Of a stretch of DNA of 64,000 bases, positions 48,831 to 62,645 are shown piece by piece. The stretch lies in contig NZ_JABXJG010000001.1 in NCBI RefSeq assembly GCF_013375535.1, positions 744,001-808,000 on the forward strand, written 5' to 3'. The position numbers were made by a program, and so were the translations under genes. Position 1 is the stretch's first letter. Each line of letters starts with the position of its first letter. The stretch comes from Sphingobium sp. 15-1 (GTDB taxonomy: Bacteria; Pseudomonadota; Alphaproteobacteria; Sphingomonadales; Sphingomonadaceae). The notes under the pieces were generated by a model. It had not been told where the DNA came from, searched no databases, and worked only from the letters and a program-made list of their open reading frames with translations.

Positions 48831-49761
48831 CCCCCTCCTTCAACAACCATCCGTCGCCCTGCCTGACGGCGCTAAGCCCCATCAGCGGCGCGGCCTGGCC
48901 AAAGAAACGCGTCGGATCGCGGTCCAGGCGGATCGTGCCGGTAAAGCGCATCGCGCCAGCGCCTGGCGTGGCGTCCAGCTTCACGCCCAGCGAACGGGCG
49001 ATGTCGCCGCTGATCTGCGTCACCGGGGCATTGGCATAGGTCAGGCGGCCCTGACGCCAACTTGCGACCGCATCGGTGGCGATGTCCATGACGCGCAGGC
49101 CGTTTTCGTCATTGGTCAGGGCGCGACCCGCTGGCAGAGCTATGGCTTCCGCCTTCGGATTGTAGATCACCTTGCCTTCCGACACGCCGATGCGGGTGGC
49201 GTTGCCGCTATGGACGATGTTGAAGATGGTGCCCGCATCCTCGAACACCGCGTCGCCCACGGTCACGCGGAAGGGATTGGCGGCGTCATGCCGCACGGTG
49301 AAGGCCGCCTCGCCGCTATCCAGCGCCGCGAAGCGCGCATCATGCCGGTCGAAGCGCATGGTCGTGCCGCCGTTCAGCTCGACGCGGGTGCCATCGTCCA
49401 GCGCGATGCTGCGCGTCTCGCCGGGCCGGGTGGCGACGGTGTAGATGTCAGACCGGTTCAGCATGCCAACCGAAACCACCCCGACCAGGGCCGCCGCGAC
49501 CGCGCCGCCCGCCAGCCAGCGCACAGGCCGCCAACCACGCGGCCCCGCATCATTGGCGGGCATAGCGATGGTGACAGGCTCTGCCGGAACGATCTTCGCC
49601 AGACCGGCATCCGCCGCCATCAGCGCGTCATAGGCCGGCGCATGCGCCGGATCGGCCTCCAGCCAAGCGGTGAAGGCTTCCCAATCGGCAAATTCAGGAT
49701 CGCGCGTGCGGATGACCCACCCGAGCGCCTCCTCATTCATCATGGTTCCAGCCCCGTTCAT
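48814..49761 (-). CDS. FecR-type anti-sigma regulator
   Basis: A 315-residue membrane protein; MMNEEALGWVIRTRDPEFAD at 49743 is an equally good start. The N-terminal cytoplasmic FecR_N-like part (WVIRTRDPEFADWEAFTAWL, then EADPAHAPAYD) binds the sigma factor. One membrane helix (AGGAVAAALVGVVSVGMLN) lies at about 83-101. The periplasmic FecR domain follows: TRPGETRSIALDDGTRVELN, FRVTVGDAVFEDAGTIFNI and a C-terminal STN-like part. It transmits receptor occupancy to the ECF sigma factor encoded just upstream. Confidence 0.93.
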   Translation of the reverse strand: MNGAGTMMNEEALGWVIRTRDPEFADWEAFTAWLEADPAHAPAYDALMAADAGLAKIVPAEPVTIAMPANDAGPRGWRPVRWLAGGAVAAALVGVVSVGMLNRSDIYTVATRPGETRSIALDDGTRVELNGGTTMRFDRHDARFAALDSGEAAFTVRHDAANPFRVTVGDAVFEDAGTIFNIVHSGNATRIGVSEGKVIYNPKAEAIALPAGRALTNDENGLRVMDIATDAVASWRQGRLTYANAPVTQISGDIARSLGVKLDATPGAGAMRFTGTIRLDRDPTRFFGQAAPLMGLSAVRQGDGWLLKEGDGPPR

Positions 49762-49798
49762 TGCAGCCCCTCATCTGAGCCAGACGCCGCCGCTCCGC

Positions 49799-50311
49799 TC
49801 ATTCCGTATCCATTTTCTGCTTGAGGGCGATCATGGCGCGATAGGCCTTTTGCAGATCCTTCTCCACGGTGGTCAGGCTGACGCCCAATTCCTCCGCGAT
49901 CAGCCTTTGCCCGACGCCCTCGATGCGGAAACGGCGGAACACCAGTTCGACGCGAGGGCCAAGCGACCGCAGCACGGCGCGGGCTTCCTCCAGCCTTTCG
50001 GTCAGGATCAGCCGTTCGTCTATCGCAATGTCCTCCGACGGGTCGGCCATGACGCCGCCCGCGCCTTCGGCCCAATCCTGTTCCCGCCGCTCCCGCCGCG
50101 TGGCGGAACGGTAGCGGTCCAGCATCAGATTGTTCGCCATGCGGTAAAGATAGGGCAGCGGGTCCGTGACCGGGCCGAGGTCTTTCTCCTCCAATTTCAT
50201 CCACATGTCCTGCAACAGATCCTCGGACTCGTCGCCTGCGCCGCGGGCGCGCAGGAACCGCAGCAGGGCGGGCCGATTGTTCAGGAAGATGGCGGAAAGG
50301 CCGGTAGCCAT
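49799..50311 (-). CDS. FecI-type ECF RNA polymerase sigma factor
   Basis: A 170-residue ECF sigma factor. Region 2 is seen in RARGAGDESEDLLQDMWMKL near residue 21 and LPYLYRMANNLMLDRYRSAT near 52. Region 4 is VELVFRRFRIEGVGQRLIAE near 120, then ELGVSLTTVEKDLQKAYRAM. It should direct transcription of the downstream TonB receptor when the receptor-FecR relay is active; its own start may be iron-regulated, but no Fur box was found by eye. First gene of the fecI-fecR-receptor unit. Confidence 0.94.
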   Translation of the reverse strand: MATGLSAIFLNNRPALLRFLRARGAGDESEDLLQDMWMKLEEKDLGPVTDPLPYLYRMANNLMLDRYRSATRRERREQDWAEGAGGVMADPSEDIAIDERLILTERLEEARAVLRSLGPRVELVFRRFRIEGVGQRLIAEELGVSLTTVEKDLQKAYRAMIALKQKMDTE

Positions 50312-50443
50312 GAAGAACTTGCGTCCAGTGGGATCAGGCGGTTGCCATAAAGGGCCGATGGAGACGTTGCAACGGGCAAGCGGGGAAGGGGGCTTGCGCC
50401 GACGCTCGTTCTGGGGTCAAGGGGCAGGTGGGCAGGAGGCATG

Positions 50444-51655
50444 ATGCAGCTTACAGGGCAGGTTGACGCAGCGGCAGCGCAGGCGGCAGGCACGGATGCC
50501 GGGAAATTGCAGGCGCTGGCTGATTTCGTTCATGAAACCTATATAGCGCCCGGCAAGCTGCCGCATATGCAATTGCTGGTGTCGCGGGATGAGCAGCCGA
50601 TCCTCTCGGTCCGCAGCGGCATAGCGCGGGAGACGGGCGAACCGCTGGCGCAGGATGCGCTCTATCGCATCGCCTCCATGACCAAGCCGGTGACGTCAGT
50701 CGCCTTCATGATGCTGGTCGAGCAGGGGCTGATCGCGCTGGACGATCCGGTGACGAAGATACTGCCGGAATTTGCCGATCTGGCCGTCGGCGCCGACGGT
50801 CGCGGACGGATGCACCGGCCTATGCTGATGATCGACCTGCTGCGGCACACCTCCGGCCTCACCTATGGGCTCCAGCGGCAGACGGCCATCGATGCGCGCT
50901 ATCGCGACCTTGGCCTGGACGAATTTCAGCAGAAGCGCGGTTCCGATGACTTCATCGCAGCGCTTGCCTCGCTGCCGCTGGAATTTTCGCCGGGCGAGCG
51001 GTGGAATTATTCCGTGTCGACGGACGTGCTGGGCGTGGTGGTGGAGCGCCTCAGCGGCCTCGACCTGGAGCGCTATTTCCGGGAGCGCATTTTCGATCCG
51101 CTGGGCATGGTCGACAGCTTCTTCGAACTGCCGGAGGATCGCGTTGGGCGGATGACCGACGCCTGGCAATTGGGGCCGGACGGCAGGCTGTCGCTCTACG
51201 ACCGGGGTTCGCGCAGCGGCTGGCGCAGGCCATTGAAATTGCGGTCCGGCGGCGGAGGGCTGGTCTCCTGCGTTGCGGATTATCACCGCTTCGCTCGGAT
51301 GCTGTTGCGCGGCGGGGAGCTGGACGGCACGCGCCTGCTGAAGCCTGAAACGGTGGCGGCGATGCACGCCAATCATCTGCCGGGCGGCGGCGATCTCGCC
51401 AGCCTGTCCTCCTCCATGTTCAGCGAGGCGGATTATGCCGGGATCGGCTTTGGCCTCGGTTTCGCGACCGACCTTCGGACACAGGAATATTATTGGGGCG
51501 GGGTGTTCTCGACCTTCTTCTTCATCGATCCGGTGGAGCGGGTGATCGGCATCTTCATGACCCAGCATTTCCCCTCCAGCACCTATGCGGTGCGGGCCGA
51601 ATTGCGGCGCGGCATCCGCAATGCGATCGTCGACCGCCGGAGCGATGCGGCGTAA
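50444..51655 (+). CDS. Beta-lactamase-family serine hydrolase
   Basis: A 403-residue penicillin-binding-protein-like esterase (class C beta-lactamase fold). The second of two adjacent ATGs is used because AGGAGG at 50434-50439 is then better spaced; 50441 is also possible. The SxxK nucleophile motif is YRIASMTKPVTSVAFMMLVE near residue 75; the YxN-type motif is WNYSVSTDVLGVVVERLSGL near 187; the late motif region has YYWGGVFSTFFFIDP. No signal peptide is seen, so it is probably a cytoplasmic esterase. Divergent from fecI, 130 bases away, and followed by glgP. Confidence 0.92.
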   Translation: MQLTGQVDAAAAQAAGTDAGKLQALADFVHETYIAPGKLPHMQLLVSRDEQPILSVRSGIARETGEPLAQDALYRIASMTKPVTSVAFMMLVEQGLIALDDPVTKILPEFADLAVGADGRGRMHRPMLMIDLLRHTSGLTYGLQRQTAIDARYRDLGLDEFQQKRGSDDFIAALASLPLEFSPGERWNYSVSTDVLGVVVERLSGLDLERYFRERIFDPLGMVDSFFELPEDRVGRMTDAWQLGPDGRLSLYDRGSRSGWRRPLKLRSGGGGLVSCVADYHRFARMLLRGGELDGTRLLKPETVAAMHANHLPGGGDLASLSSSMFSEADYAGIGFGLGFATDLRTQEYYWGGVFSTFFFIDPVERVIGIFMTQHFPSSTYAVRAELRRGIRNAIVDRRSDAA

Positions 51656-51742
51656 ATTTGCTGCGCTGCAAAATTTGCTGTTGGCGAGGCGCAGGGGCCG
51701 TGCAATCATCTGTCCTGACTCACGGCAAAGGGGCCCATCGCC

Positions 51743-54211
<2,469 letters not shown>

Positions 54212-54229
54212 CGGGAGGGCGCGGTTAGC

Positions 54230-56407
<2,178 letters not shown>

Positions 56408-56457
56408 GACCGACGGGCGGAAGCCAAGCGCTCGCGGGCATGAAGGAGAAGATGCCG

Positions 56458-57717
56458 ATGCAGCCAAGACACCAGCCGATCGCCCGTGACGCCATGGCCT
56501 ATGTGCTGGCCGGGGGGCGGGGCAGTCGTCTGGCCGAACTCACCGACCGCCGCGCCAAGCCCGCCGTCCATTTCGGCGGCAAGGCGCGGATCATCGATTT
56601 CGCCCTCTCCAACGCGCTTAACAGCGGCATCCGCCGCATCGGCGTCGCCACGCAGTACAAGGCGCATTCGCTGATCCGGCACCTCCAGCGCGGCTGGAAC
56701 TTCCTGCGGCCGGAGCGCAACGAAAGCTTCGACATCCTGCCCGCCAGCCAGCGCGTGTCCGAAAGCCAATGGTATGAAGGCACGGCCGACGCCGTCTTCC
56801 AGAATATCGACATCATAGAGGATTATGCGCCCGAATATATGGTCATCCTGGCGGGCGATCATGTCTACAAGATGGACTATGAGCTGATGCTCCAGCAGCA
56901 TGTCGACAGCGGCGCTGACGTCACCGTAGGCTGCATGGAAGTGCCGGTGAAGGAAGCCAGCGGTTTCGGCGTCATGCATGTGGATGAGCGGGACGTCATC
57001 ACCGCCTTCGTCGAAAAGCCGAAAAAACCGCCGCATATCCCCGGCAGTCCGGGCGTGGCGCTGGCGTCCATGGGCATCTATGTCTTCCGCACCGCCTTCC
57101 TGATCGAAGAATTGCGGCGGGACGCGGCCGACCCAGCCAGCAAGCGGGATTTCGGCGGCGACATCATCCCCCATATCGTCGCCCACGGCAAAGCCGTCGC
57201 CCACCGCTTTTCCAACAGTTGCGTGCGCGCCGAAAGCGAGCCGGTGCCCTATTGGCGGGACGTCGGCACCATCGACGCCTATTGGCAGGCGAATATCGAC
57301 CTGACCGACGTGGTGCCCTCTCTGGACCTCTATGACCGGAGCTGGCCGCTCTGGACCTATTCCGAAGTCACCCCGCCCGCCAAATTCGTGCATAATGAGG
57401 AAGGACGGCGCGGGTCCGCGACATCCTCGCTAGTGGCGGGCGGATGCATCGTGTCGGGGTCGTCGTTGCACCGCAGCCTGCTCTTTTCCGGCGTGCGCAC
57501 GCACAGCTTCTCCTCCGTCACGGAAAGCGTGATCATGCCGGATTGCGTCATCGGGCGCGGGGCGCGGCTGCACAAATGCGTGCTGGATTCCGGCGTCATC
57601 ATCCCGCCCGGTCTGATCGTGGGCGAGCATCCCGATCATGATGCGCAGCGCTTCCGCCGCACCGACAGCGGCGTGACGCTGATCACCCAATATATGATCG
57701 AACGGCTGGTGGACTGA
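56458..57717 (+). CDS. glgC: Glucose-1-phosphate adenylyltransferase
   Basis: A 419-residue ADP-glucose pyrophosphorylase, the committed, allosterically controlled step of glycogen synthesis. ATG 56458 is chosen because AGGAG at 56444-56448 has good spacing and the family starts a few residues before [20 protein letters not shown]; 56452 and 56440 are alternatives. Motifs: [20 protein letters not shown] near 36, [20 protein letters not shown] near 102, and the glucose-1-phosphate lysine in [12 protein letters not shown] near 184. A left-handed beta-helix with hexapeptide repeats forms the C-terminal third. Confidence 0.97.
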   Translation: MQPRHQPIARDAMAYVLAGGRGSRLAELTDRRAKPAVHFGGKARIIDFALSNALNSGIRRIGVATQYKAHSLIRHLQRGWNFLRPERNESFDILPASQRVSESQWYEGTADAVFQNIDIIEDYAPEYMVILAGDHVYKMDYELMLQQHVDSGADVTVGCMEVPVKEASGFGVMHVDERDVITAFVEKPKKPPHIPGSPGVALASMGIYVFRTAFLIEELRRDAADPASKRDFGGDIIPHIVAHGKAVAHRFSNSCVRAESEPVPYWRDVGTIDAYWQANIDLTDVVPSLDLYDRSWPLWTYSEVTPPAKFVHNEEGRRGSATSSLVAGGCIVSGSSLHRSLLFSGVRTHSFSSVTESVIMPDCVIGRGARLHKCVLDSGVIIPPGLIVGEHPDHDAQRFRRTDSGVTLITQYMIERLVD

Positions 57718-57719
57718 TC

Positions 57720-59180
57720 TTGAGCAAGGCAGCGAAGATGCAGGTGCTTTCGGTCGCGTCCGAAATCTATCCGCTGGTCAAGACTGGCGGGCTGGCCGAT
57801 GTGGCGGGCGCCTTGCCTGGCGCGCTGGCTGGACATGGCATTGCGGTACGGACGCTGGTGCCCGGCTATCCCTCCGTCCTCTCGCGGCTGGGCAAGGCAA
57901 AGGCGGTGCGGCGCTACGACGCGCTGTTCGGAGCGACGGCGTCGGTGTTGGCCGCGAAGCTGGGCGATCTCGACCTGCTGGTGCTCGACGCGCCGGATTT
58001 TTTCGCGCGGGAAGGCGGTCCCTATGGCGATCCCGGCGGCGGCGAATGGAGCGACAATTGGAAGCGCTTTGCCGCCCTGTCCCGCGCAGGCGCGGACATC
58101 GCGGCGGAAGGCGCGAAGGGCTGGCGGCCCGATCTGGTCCATGCGCATGACTGGCAGGCGGCGATGACCGCCACCTATATGCGCTTCGGGCCTGCCCATG
58201 CCGTGCCCAAGGTGGTGACGATCCACAATCTGGCCTTTCAGGGCCGTTTCGGCGCGGACATCTTCCCCCAGCTCGGCCTCCCTCCCGAAGCCTGGGGCGT
58301 CGACGGCGTCGAATATTATGGCGGCACGGGCTATTTGAAGGCGGGCCTGGTCTCCGCCGACGCCATCACCACTGTCAGTCCCACCTATGCCGATGAAATC
58401 CGATCGCCGGTGCATGGCATGGGGCTGGATGGGTTGATCAACGGACGCGCCGACCGGCTGCACGGCATATTGAACGGCGTCGATACAGCCATCTGGAATC
58501 CGGCGACCGATCCGCTGTTGGTGCGGCTGTATAGCGCCCGCGCGCTCAGCGGACGCGGCGCGAATCGCAAAGCGGTGGAGGCGCATTTCGGCTTGGACCG
58601 CGACGACGCGCCGCTCTTCATCATCGTCAGCCGTCTGACCTGGCAGAAGGGCATGGACATGGTGATGGATGCGATCGATCATCTGGTAGGCCTGGGGGGC
58701 AAGCTCGCGGTCCTTGGATCGGGCGACCATCCGCTGGAAGGCGCCTTCCTGGCCGCTGCGGACCGGCATCGCGGCAGGGTGGGGGCGCAGATCGGCTATG
58801 ACGAGCCGCTGTCCCATCTGATGCAGGCGGGCGCCGACGCCATATTGATCCCGTCCCGCTTCGAACCTTGCGGCCTGACTCAGCTTTATGGGCTGCGCTA
58901 TGGCTGCGTGCCGGTGGTGGCGCGGGTCGGCGGGCTGGCCGACACGGTGATCGACGCCAATGAGGCGGCCGTGAGCGCCGGCGTCGCGACGGGCATCGTC
59001 TTCCCGCCGTCTGATCCGCTGGCGCTGCACGGCGCGATTGCCCGGACGGTCCGTGTTCATGCGCATAAGCCGGACTGGCAGGCGATGCAGCGCGCCGGGA
59101 TGCGCGCTGATTTTTCCTGGACCCGCAGCGCGGCGCGCTATGCCGAACTGTTCCATTCTCTGCTCCCCAAGGCGGCATGA
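57720..59180 (+). CDS. glgA: Glycogen synthase (ADP-glucose type)
   Basis: A 486-residue GT5 glycogen synthase. The ADP-glucose-binding motif KTGG is in VASEIYPLVKTGGLADVAGA near residues 9-28. LVHAHDWQAAMTATYMRFGP is near 139, and the C-terminal retaining-GT signature is LIPSRFEPCGLTQLYGLRYG near 377. A TTG at 57720 starts two bases after the glgC stop; an ATG at 57738 would give MQVLSVASEIYPLVKTGG, closer to the usual family start, so the shorter form is possible. It overlaps glgX by 4 bases. Confidence 0.97.
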   Translation: MSKAAKMQVLSVASEIYPLVKTGGLADVAGALPGALAGHGIAVRTLVPGYPSVLSRLGKAKAVRRYDALFGATASVLAAKLGDLDLLVLDAPDFFAREGGPYGDPGGGEWSDNWKRFAALSRAGADIAAEGAKGWRPDLVHAHDWQAAMTATYMRFGPAHAVPKVVTIHNLAFQGRFGADIFPQLGLPPEAWGVDGVEYYGGTGYLKAGLVSADAITTVSPTYADEIRSPVHGMGLDGLINGRADRLHGILNGVDTAIWNPATDPLLVRLYSARALSGRGANRKAVEAHFGLDRDDAPLFIIVSRLTWQKGMDMVMDAIDHLVGLGGKLAVLGSGDHPLEGAFLAAADRHRGRVGAQIGYDEPLSHLMQAGADAILIPSRFEPCGLTQLYGLRYGCVPVVARVGGLADTVIDANEAAVSAGVATGIVFPPSDPLALHGAIARTVRVHAHKPDWQAMQRAGMRADFSWTRSAARYAELFHSLLPKAA

Positions 59181-61045
59181 GCTCAGGCTCGCTCGGCCCG
59201 GATGTCCATGGACGCGGAAGCCGGTTCCGCGTCCAATCCCCGGATGCGGAACGGCTCTGGCTGTGCCTGTTCGATGATGAAGACCGCGAGACGCGCCTGC
59301 CGATGGCGCGAGACGGCGAGGGTGTCTGGTCCATCGATGTGCCGGGCGTGGGGGAGGGCGCGCGCTATGGCATCCGGGCGGATGGACCCTATGATCCCGA
59401 TGCGGGACTGTGGTTCGATCCCGACAAGCTGCTGCTGGACCCCTATGCCACGGCGATCGACCGGGCCTTCGCCCATGATCCCGCCCTGGCGGCGCGGCGC
59501 GGGGAGGGGCCGGATACCGCGGCCCTGATGCCCAAAGGGGTCGCGGCCGCCGCCTTGCCCCCGCTTGCCCCCTCGCCGCCTCTTTTCAGGCCCGGCGGCC
59601 TGATCTACGAAGTGCAGGTTCGCGGCTTCACCATGCTGCATCCCGACGTTCCGGAGGCGCAGCGGGGGACCGTCGCCGCGCTCGCCCATCCCGCCATCAT
59701 CGATCATCTGCGCCGCCTGCATGTCTCCGCGATCGAACTGATGCCGGTCAACGCCTGGATCGATGAGCGGCATCTGGGGCCGCTGGGGCTGCGCAATGCC
59801 TGGGGCTATAATCCGGTCAGCATGTTCTCGCTCGATCCCCGGCTGGCGCCCGGCGGCATGGCGGAACTGCGCGGAGCGGTCCAGGCGCTGCATGAGGCGG
59901 GGATCGGCGTGATCCTCGACATGGTCTATAATCATGACGGGGAAAGCGACCGCCTAGGCCCGACGCTATCCCTGCGCGGCCTCGATGCGCGCAGCTATTT
60001 CCGGCATGAGCCCGATGGCCGCCTGATCAACGATACCGGCACCGGGAACAGCATCGACTGCAACCATCCCGTCGCGCAGCGGCTGATCCTGGATTCGCTC
60101 CGCCATTTCGTCCAAGCGGCGGGCGTGGATGGCTTCCGCTTCGATCTCGCGCCAGCGCTGGGGCGGTTGCCGACCGGTTTCGATCCGCAGGCTCCGCTGC
60201 TGCAGGCGATGCGCGCAGACCCGTTGCTGTCCGACCGCATCCTGATCGCGGAACCTTGGGACATCGGGCCCGGCGGCTATCAACTCGGCCGTTTCGGGGA
60301 GCGCTGGCTGGAATGGAACGACCGCTATCGGGACGATATGCGGCGCTTCTGGCGCGGGGATCGCGGCATGCTTGGCGCCCTGGCGACCCGCCTTGCCGGA
60401 TCGTCGGACATTTTCCGCGACGGCCCAGCCACGCGCACCGTCAATTTCCTGGCGGCGCATGACGGCTTCACCCTGGCGGACCTGACCGCCTATGAACATC
60501 GACATAATGAAGCCAATGGCGAGCAGAATCGCGATGGCCATGGCGAGAATTTCAGTTGGAACAACGGCGTCGAAGGGGCGAGCCAAGACCCCGCGATCCA
60601 GACGGCGCGGCGCCGGGACATCAAGGCGTTACTGGCCACGCTGTTCTGCTCGCGCGGCACGATCATGCTGACGGCAGGCGATGAGTTCGGCCGCTCGCAG
60701 CAGGGCAACAACAATGCCTATGCGCAGGATAATGCGATCGGCTGGATCGACTGGGCCGGTCGCGATCGGGAGATCGAGGCGCACGCCTTCGCCCTCGCCG
60801 GATGGAGGGCGTCGCAACCCGACCTCAAGGAGACGCGCTGGCTTTCCGAAGCGGATGTCGAATGGCTCGACGAACAGGGCAATCCCTTGACCGTAGCGCA
60901 ATGGGAAGACCCTGACCGCCACTGCCTGACGATGCAGTTCCGGCAGTCGGGCCTCACCATCTACATTAACGGCGATGACCGGTCCCGGACCTTTGGCGGC
61001 GTAACGGTCCCAGCCCGAACGGTCCTACCCGTCCCGGCTGAATAA
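59177..61045 (+). CDS. glgX: Glycogen debranching enzyme GlgX
   Basis: A 622-residue GH13 isoamylase-type debranching enzyme that removes short limit-dextrin branches left by GlgP. CBM48-like N terminus (LCLFDDEDRETRLPMARDGE) is followed by YEVQVRGFTMLHPDVPEAQR near residue 143, VDGFRFDLAPALGRLP (nucleophile Asp near 321), ILIAEPWDIGPGGYQLGRFG (Glu near 357) and FLAAHDGFTLADLTAYEHRH near 428. It completes the glycogen block. Its last 21 bases overlap the convergent thiolase-like gene. Confidence 0.96.
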   Translation: MSSGSLGPDVHGRGSRFRVQSPDAERLWLCLFDDEDRETRLPMARDGEGVWSIDVPGVGEGARYGIRADGPYDPDAGLWFDPDKLLLDPYATAIDRAFAHDPALAARRGEGPDTAALMPKGVAAAALPPLAPSPPLFRPGGLIYEVQVRGFTMLHPDVPEAQRGTVAALAHPAIIDHLRRLHVSAIELMPVNAWIDERHLGPLGLRNAWGYNPVSMFSLDPRLAPGGMAELRGAVQALHEAGIGVILDMVYNHDGESDRLGPTLSLRGLDARSYFRHEPDGRLINDTGTGNSIDCNHPVAQRLILDSLRHFVQAAGVDGFRFDLAPALGRLPTGFDPQAPLLQAMRADPLLSDRILIAEPWDIGPGGYQLGRFGERWLEWNDRYRDDMRRFWRGDRGMLGALATRLAGSSDIFRDGPATRTVNFLAAHDGFTLADLTAYEHRHNEANGEQNRDGHGENFSWNNGVEGASQDPAIQTARRRDIKALLATLFCSRGTIMLTAGDEFGRSQQGNNNAYAQDNAIGWIDWAGRDREIEAHAFALAGWRASQPDLKETRWLSEADVEWLDEQGNPLTVAQWEDPDRHCLTMQFRQSGLTIYINGDDRSRTFGGVTVPARTVLPVPAE

Positions 61046-62212
61046 AAAGGCCGTCGATTTCGCCAGTCCGTTGGAGATCGTCGCCAATGACCGCGAAGCG
61101 CCCGGCACCTGCCTTTCGCCTGCGCGATCGGTCACCTGCGCAATCGCTTCGGCCAACTGCGTCATGCCGTGCAGCCGTCCCTCGCCCAGCGCGCCCCCGC
61201 CCGTATTGACCGGCAGCTTGCCGCCCAGATCGCCATGCCCATCTCGCAGGAAAGCCAATCCCTCGCCAGCGCGGCAAAAGCCCATGCCCTCCAGCCAGGT
61301 CAGCACCAGCACGCTGAACCCGTCATAAAGCTGCGCATTGTCCACATCCGCCGGGGACAGCCCGGTCGCCTCCCACAACCGCCGCGCCACATCCTTCGCG
61401 CCGTCCCACATATCCTCCAGGTTCATCGGCGTGCCCCCGGCCCCTTGCCAGGCGGAAGCCACAAAGCCGGTGAGCAAGGCAGGCGGCTGGCGCAAATGCC
61501 GTGCCCGTTCGGTCGAGGTCAGGATCAGCGCGCAGCAGCCATCGACGGGAATGTCGCAATCCAGGATGGACATGGGATCAGCGATCATCCGGGCGCTCAA
61601 ATAATCCTCCGCCGCGATCGTCTTGCCCCGCCAATAGGCATGGGGGTTCAACTGCGCATTGGCGCGATTATTGGCGATATAATGGGCAAAATCGGCCCGG
61701 CTGTAACCGTAAAGCTCGAAATAGCGGCGCAGCACCACTGCCGCCCATGCCGGCGGCATGCTGAAGCCATAGGGCGCCAGATATTGGTCCGCCCCCACCG
61801 CATAAGCGGATTCGAAATTCACATAACGCCCATCGGGAACATGCAAAGCGCGATAGACCAGCACATGGTCGCAAAGCCCGGCGACGATCGCCATCGCCCC
61901 GTCGATCAGGCTCTGCGTTACCATGCCATTGGTCGATCCGATCCATTGCACCCCGGACGTCACGCCCAGCAGGCCGGCCAGATACCAGGGCGTGACGACG
62001 TCGACTCCTTCGTCCACGCCCTTTTTGCCGCCATAACGAGGCATGGCGGGCGACGTCGCGATGCCGTCCAGATCGCTCCGCCGCAGCCCGGCATCGGCCA
62101 GCGCCGAATCGCAGGCGTCCAGCGTCAGCGCCGCCAAAGTCTGGTCAGACCGCCGTTCAAGCTTGCTGTAACCGACCCCCGCGACGGCCACCTTGTCCCG
62201 ATAGTCCCACAT
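61025..62212 (-). CDS. Thiolase-like protein (SCP2-thiolase / lipid-transfer-aldolase type)
   Basis: A 395-residue thiolase-superfamily protein. It starts MWDYRDKVAVAGVGYSKLER and has LAALTLDACDSALADAGLRR near 27. The position of the nucleophile in true thiolases (near residue 90) reads SGVQWIGSTNGMVTQSLIDG with no cysteine, as in SCP2-like thiolases and the retro-aldolase Ltp2. The late motif region contains LPVNTGGGALGEGRLHGMTQ near 335. Next to a DUF35 protein and a crotonase, it may be part of a side-chain-cleaving aldolase or CoA-ester catabolic complex. Substrate unknown. Confidence 0.85.
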   Translation of the reverse strand: MWDYRDKVAVAGVGYSKLERRSDQTLAALTLDACDSALADAGLRRSDLDGIATSPAMPRYGGKKGVDEGVDVVTPWYLAGLLGVTSGVQWIGSTNGMVTQSLIDGAMAIVAGLCDHVLVYRALHVPDGRYVNFESAYAVGADQYLAPYGFSMPPAWAAVVLRRYFELYGYSRADFAHYIANNRANAQLNPHAYWRGKTIAAEDYLSARMIADPMSILDCDIPVDGCCALILTSTERARHLRQPPALLTGFVASAWQGAGGTPMNLEDMWDGAKDVARRLWEATGLSPADVDNAQLYDGFSVLVLTWLEGMGFCRAGEGLAFLRDGHGDLGGKLPVNTGGGALGEGRLHGMTQLAEAIAQVTDRAGERQVPGASRSLATISNGLAKSTAFLFSRDG

Positions 62213-62215
62213 GGC

Positions 62216-62638
62216 TCAGCGCTCCGCCGGGCCGAACTGCACCAATGTGCAGTCGTCCGTCACATCCTCGAACCGCGCCTGGAGCGGCAATCCGATCCGC
62301 AGATCGCCGGGCGCGATGCCGACAAGATTGCTGCTCATCAGCAGGCGCGCCTGTTCCTCCAGCTCGACCACCGCCAGGATCACCGGCAGCCGGTCGCGAA
62401 AACCGGGAGAGGGTGGATCGTGCAACACCGTCCAGCTATGCAATGTCGCCTGTCCCGAAACCGCCACGAAACCCAATCCGCTCCCGCCGCAGGCCCGGCA
62501 GGCGATTTCGGGCGGATAGGCCAGGCGGCCGCAGGCGTCGCATCTCTGCATATGCAGTTCATGGCGCCGCGCCGCCGCCCAGAAGGGATCCGAAAGCGGA
62601 TCGGGCAAAGGGATCGGGCGTTGGGCGGTTTCCGGCAT
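62216..62638 (-). CDS. DUF35 / OB-fold zinc-ribbon protein
   Basis: A 140-residue protein with a rubredoxin-like zinc ribbon, MQRCDACGRLAYPPEIACRA, then CGGSG (two CxxC pairs, about residues 31-52), followed by an OB-fold domain (ATLHSWTVLHDPPSPGF near 69 and late QARFEDVTDDCTLVQFGP). DUF35 proteins bind acyl-CoA and partner thiolase-like or MaoC-like enzymes; the ChsH2-Ltp2 aldolase pair is the best-known case. It sits between the thiolase-like and crotonase genes, 3 and 7 bases away. Confidence 0.9.
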   Translation of the reverse strand: MPETAQRPIPLPDPLSDPFWAAARRHELHMQRCDACGRLAYPPEIACRACGGSGLGFVAVSGQATLHSWTVLHDPPSPGFRDRLPVILAVVELEEQARLLMSSNLVGIAPGDLRIGLPLQARFEDVTDDCTLVQFGPAER

Positions 62639-62645
62639 GGCGCTT

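Noticed and set aside
47046-48866. 606-codon frame opposite the TonB receptor
   Set aside because: Shadow frame; the receptor has complete STN, plug and barrel features.
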